Shown here in pieces: positions 63,566-64,000 of a stretch of 64,000 bases of DNA. Source of the stretch: Leptolyngbya sp. NIES-3755 (GTDB taxonomy: Bacteria; Cyanobacteriota; Cyanobacteriia; Leptolyngbyales; Leptolyngbyaceae). The stretch lies in contig AP017308.1 in assembly GCA_001548435.1 (NCBI GenBank), forward strand, positions 6,023,030 to 6,087,029, given 5' to 3'. Position 1 is the stretch's first letter. Every line of letters begins with the position of its first letter. The notes below the pieces were generated by a model, which searched no databases, had not been told where the DNA came from, and was given only the letters and a program-made list of their open reading frames with translations. The position numbers and the translations under genes are program-made.

Positions 63566-64000
63566 TTATTTCTTCTCGACTAATCGATCGAGCGTTTGCC
63601 ATTGATTCGCAATTCTTTCCGCACCTCTTTGATCCTGCGGGTTGCGAGTATACCAATATGCCCAAGCAATTAATACAGGCTGAAATGGTAATCGCAACCA
63701 GTAGAACAATGGACTGTGAGGAATATTATTCAATGCAATGTCACTATGCAAAGCTAAATAGATATTGGCAGGAAACACAGCGATGAATAGAGAAATCAAT
63801 CCCCACGCTGCTACAACACTGATATAAGGAATACATAAGCCAATCCCGCCTAGAATCTCGAAGAATCCACTGACGTATACAGAAGTGAATGCTGGGAAGA
63901 TTGGCGGTACGATTTTGGCGTATTCTTCTGGAAAGATAAAGTGAGTGATTCCGACAATGATCAGAGCAAAGGCGAGAAAACCTCGTAGAAGTTCTTTGTG
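63566..64000 (-). CDS. DoxX-family membrane protein (5' part beyond window)
   Basis: The C-terminal 144 codons of a small membrane protein that continues beyond position 64000. In the frame running off the edge I read RGFLAFALIIVGITHFIFP, then GFFEILGGIGLCIPY, AAWGLISLFIAVFPANIYL and FQPVLIAWAYWY: four helices as in DoxX/MauE-type proteins. The function is not established; DoxX proteins can take part in thiol or quinone redox. The true start lies outside. The in-frame TTG at 63799 sits in the middle of a membrane segment and is not a start. Confidence 0.85.
   Translation of the reverse strand, partial: HKELLRGFLAFALIIVGITHFIFPEEYAKIVPPIFPAFTSVYVSGFFEILGGIGLCIPYISVVAAWGLISLFIAVFPANIYLALHSDIALNNIPHSPLFYWLRLPFQPVLIAWAYWYTRNPQDQRGAERIANQWQTLDRLVEKK

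Noticed and set aside
1-64000. Very frequent GCGATCGC and CGATCG octamers as a local repeat family
   Set aside because: They are HIP1-type palindromes spread through genes and gaps over the entire window, a genome-wide trait of many cyanobacteria rather than a local element.
1-64000. tRNA or rRNA genes
   Set aside because: No cloverleaf with a T-arm motif or rRNA-like stretch was found by eye in the intergenic regions.

Overview
The window is chromosomal DNA of a cyanobacterium, most likely a filamentous Leptolyngbya-like strain. It carries chlorophyll genes (chlH, chlI), a helical carotenoid protein, DUF6335, cyanobacterial HEAT-like proteins with a GG motif and a long pentapeptide-repeat protein. 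The DNA is also saturated with GCGATCGC/CGATCG (HIP1-type) octamers. I found no rRNA, tRNA, CRISPR array, transposase or phage gene. Both ends cut genes: a CheA on the left and a DoxX-like membrane protein on the right.

Layout. 1-4631 (minus strand) is a Wsp-like chemosensory operon: CheW, TPR-CheR, receptor, second CheW, then CheA running off the edge. 4748-7242 holds an MscS channel with a cyclic-nucleotide domain and a nucleotidyltransferase-fold protein. 7339-10651 is a tightly overlapping four-gene unit of three paralogous HEAT-like proteins followed by a divergent DUF692/MNIO-like TIM-barrel protein; it is the best candidate here for an undescribed system. gnd and recQ follow. 14078-20535 reads as a stress/detoxification island: SDR, DUF6335, DJ-1/ferritin-like fusion, SRPBCC, and two paralogous zinc alcohol dehydrogenases around a small secreted protein. 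Then come a CMD protein, a Sua5-type enzyme, larC, a pentapeptide-repeat protein, an S10 peptidase, a Pro/Glu-rich membrane protein, a Tat-exported phosphoesterase and a methyltransferase.

29177-32466 carries two signalling kinases, one with an apparently degenerate ATPase domain. It is followed by a lone HlyD/EmrA-type protein and a Clp-N-only protein. At 35060-35974 the 3' end of chlH, with its terminator, occurs twice as ~107-bp direct repeats (about 91% identical, all coding differences synonymous). The repeats bracket a two-gene cassette of a retropepsin-like protease and a 74-residue partner. chlH proper lies upstream of the second copy.

40305-50017 contains a secreted Thr/Ser/Pro-repeat protein, an Lhr-like helicase, a secreted zinc metalloprotease, a GH116 glycosidase and a GIY-YIG-like protein. 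50077-58887 is again signalling: a hybrid kinase with adenylate-cyclase output, nrdR (with an unusual zinc-knuckle spacing), and a kinase-CheB-CheR/PAS trio. The right end has a degenerate STAND-like protein, an acidic small protein divergent from the helical carotenoid protein, chlI, dapB and the partial DoxX-like gene.

Functions are assigned from motifs read by eye. No database search was run, and residue positions are approximate.
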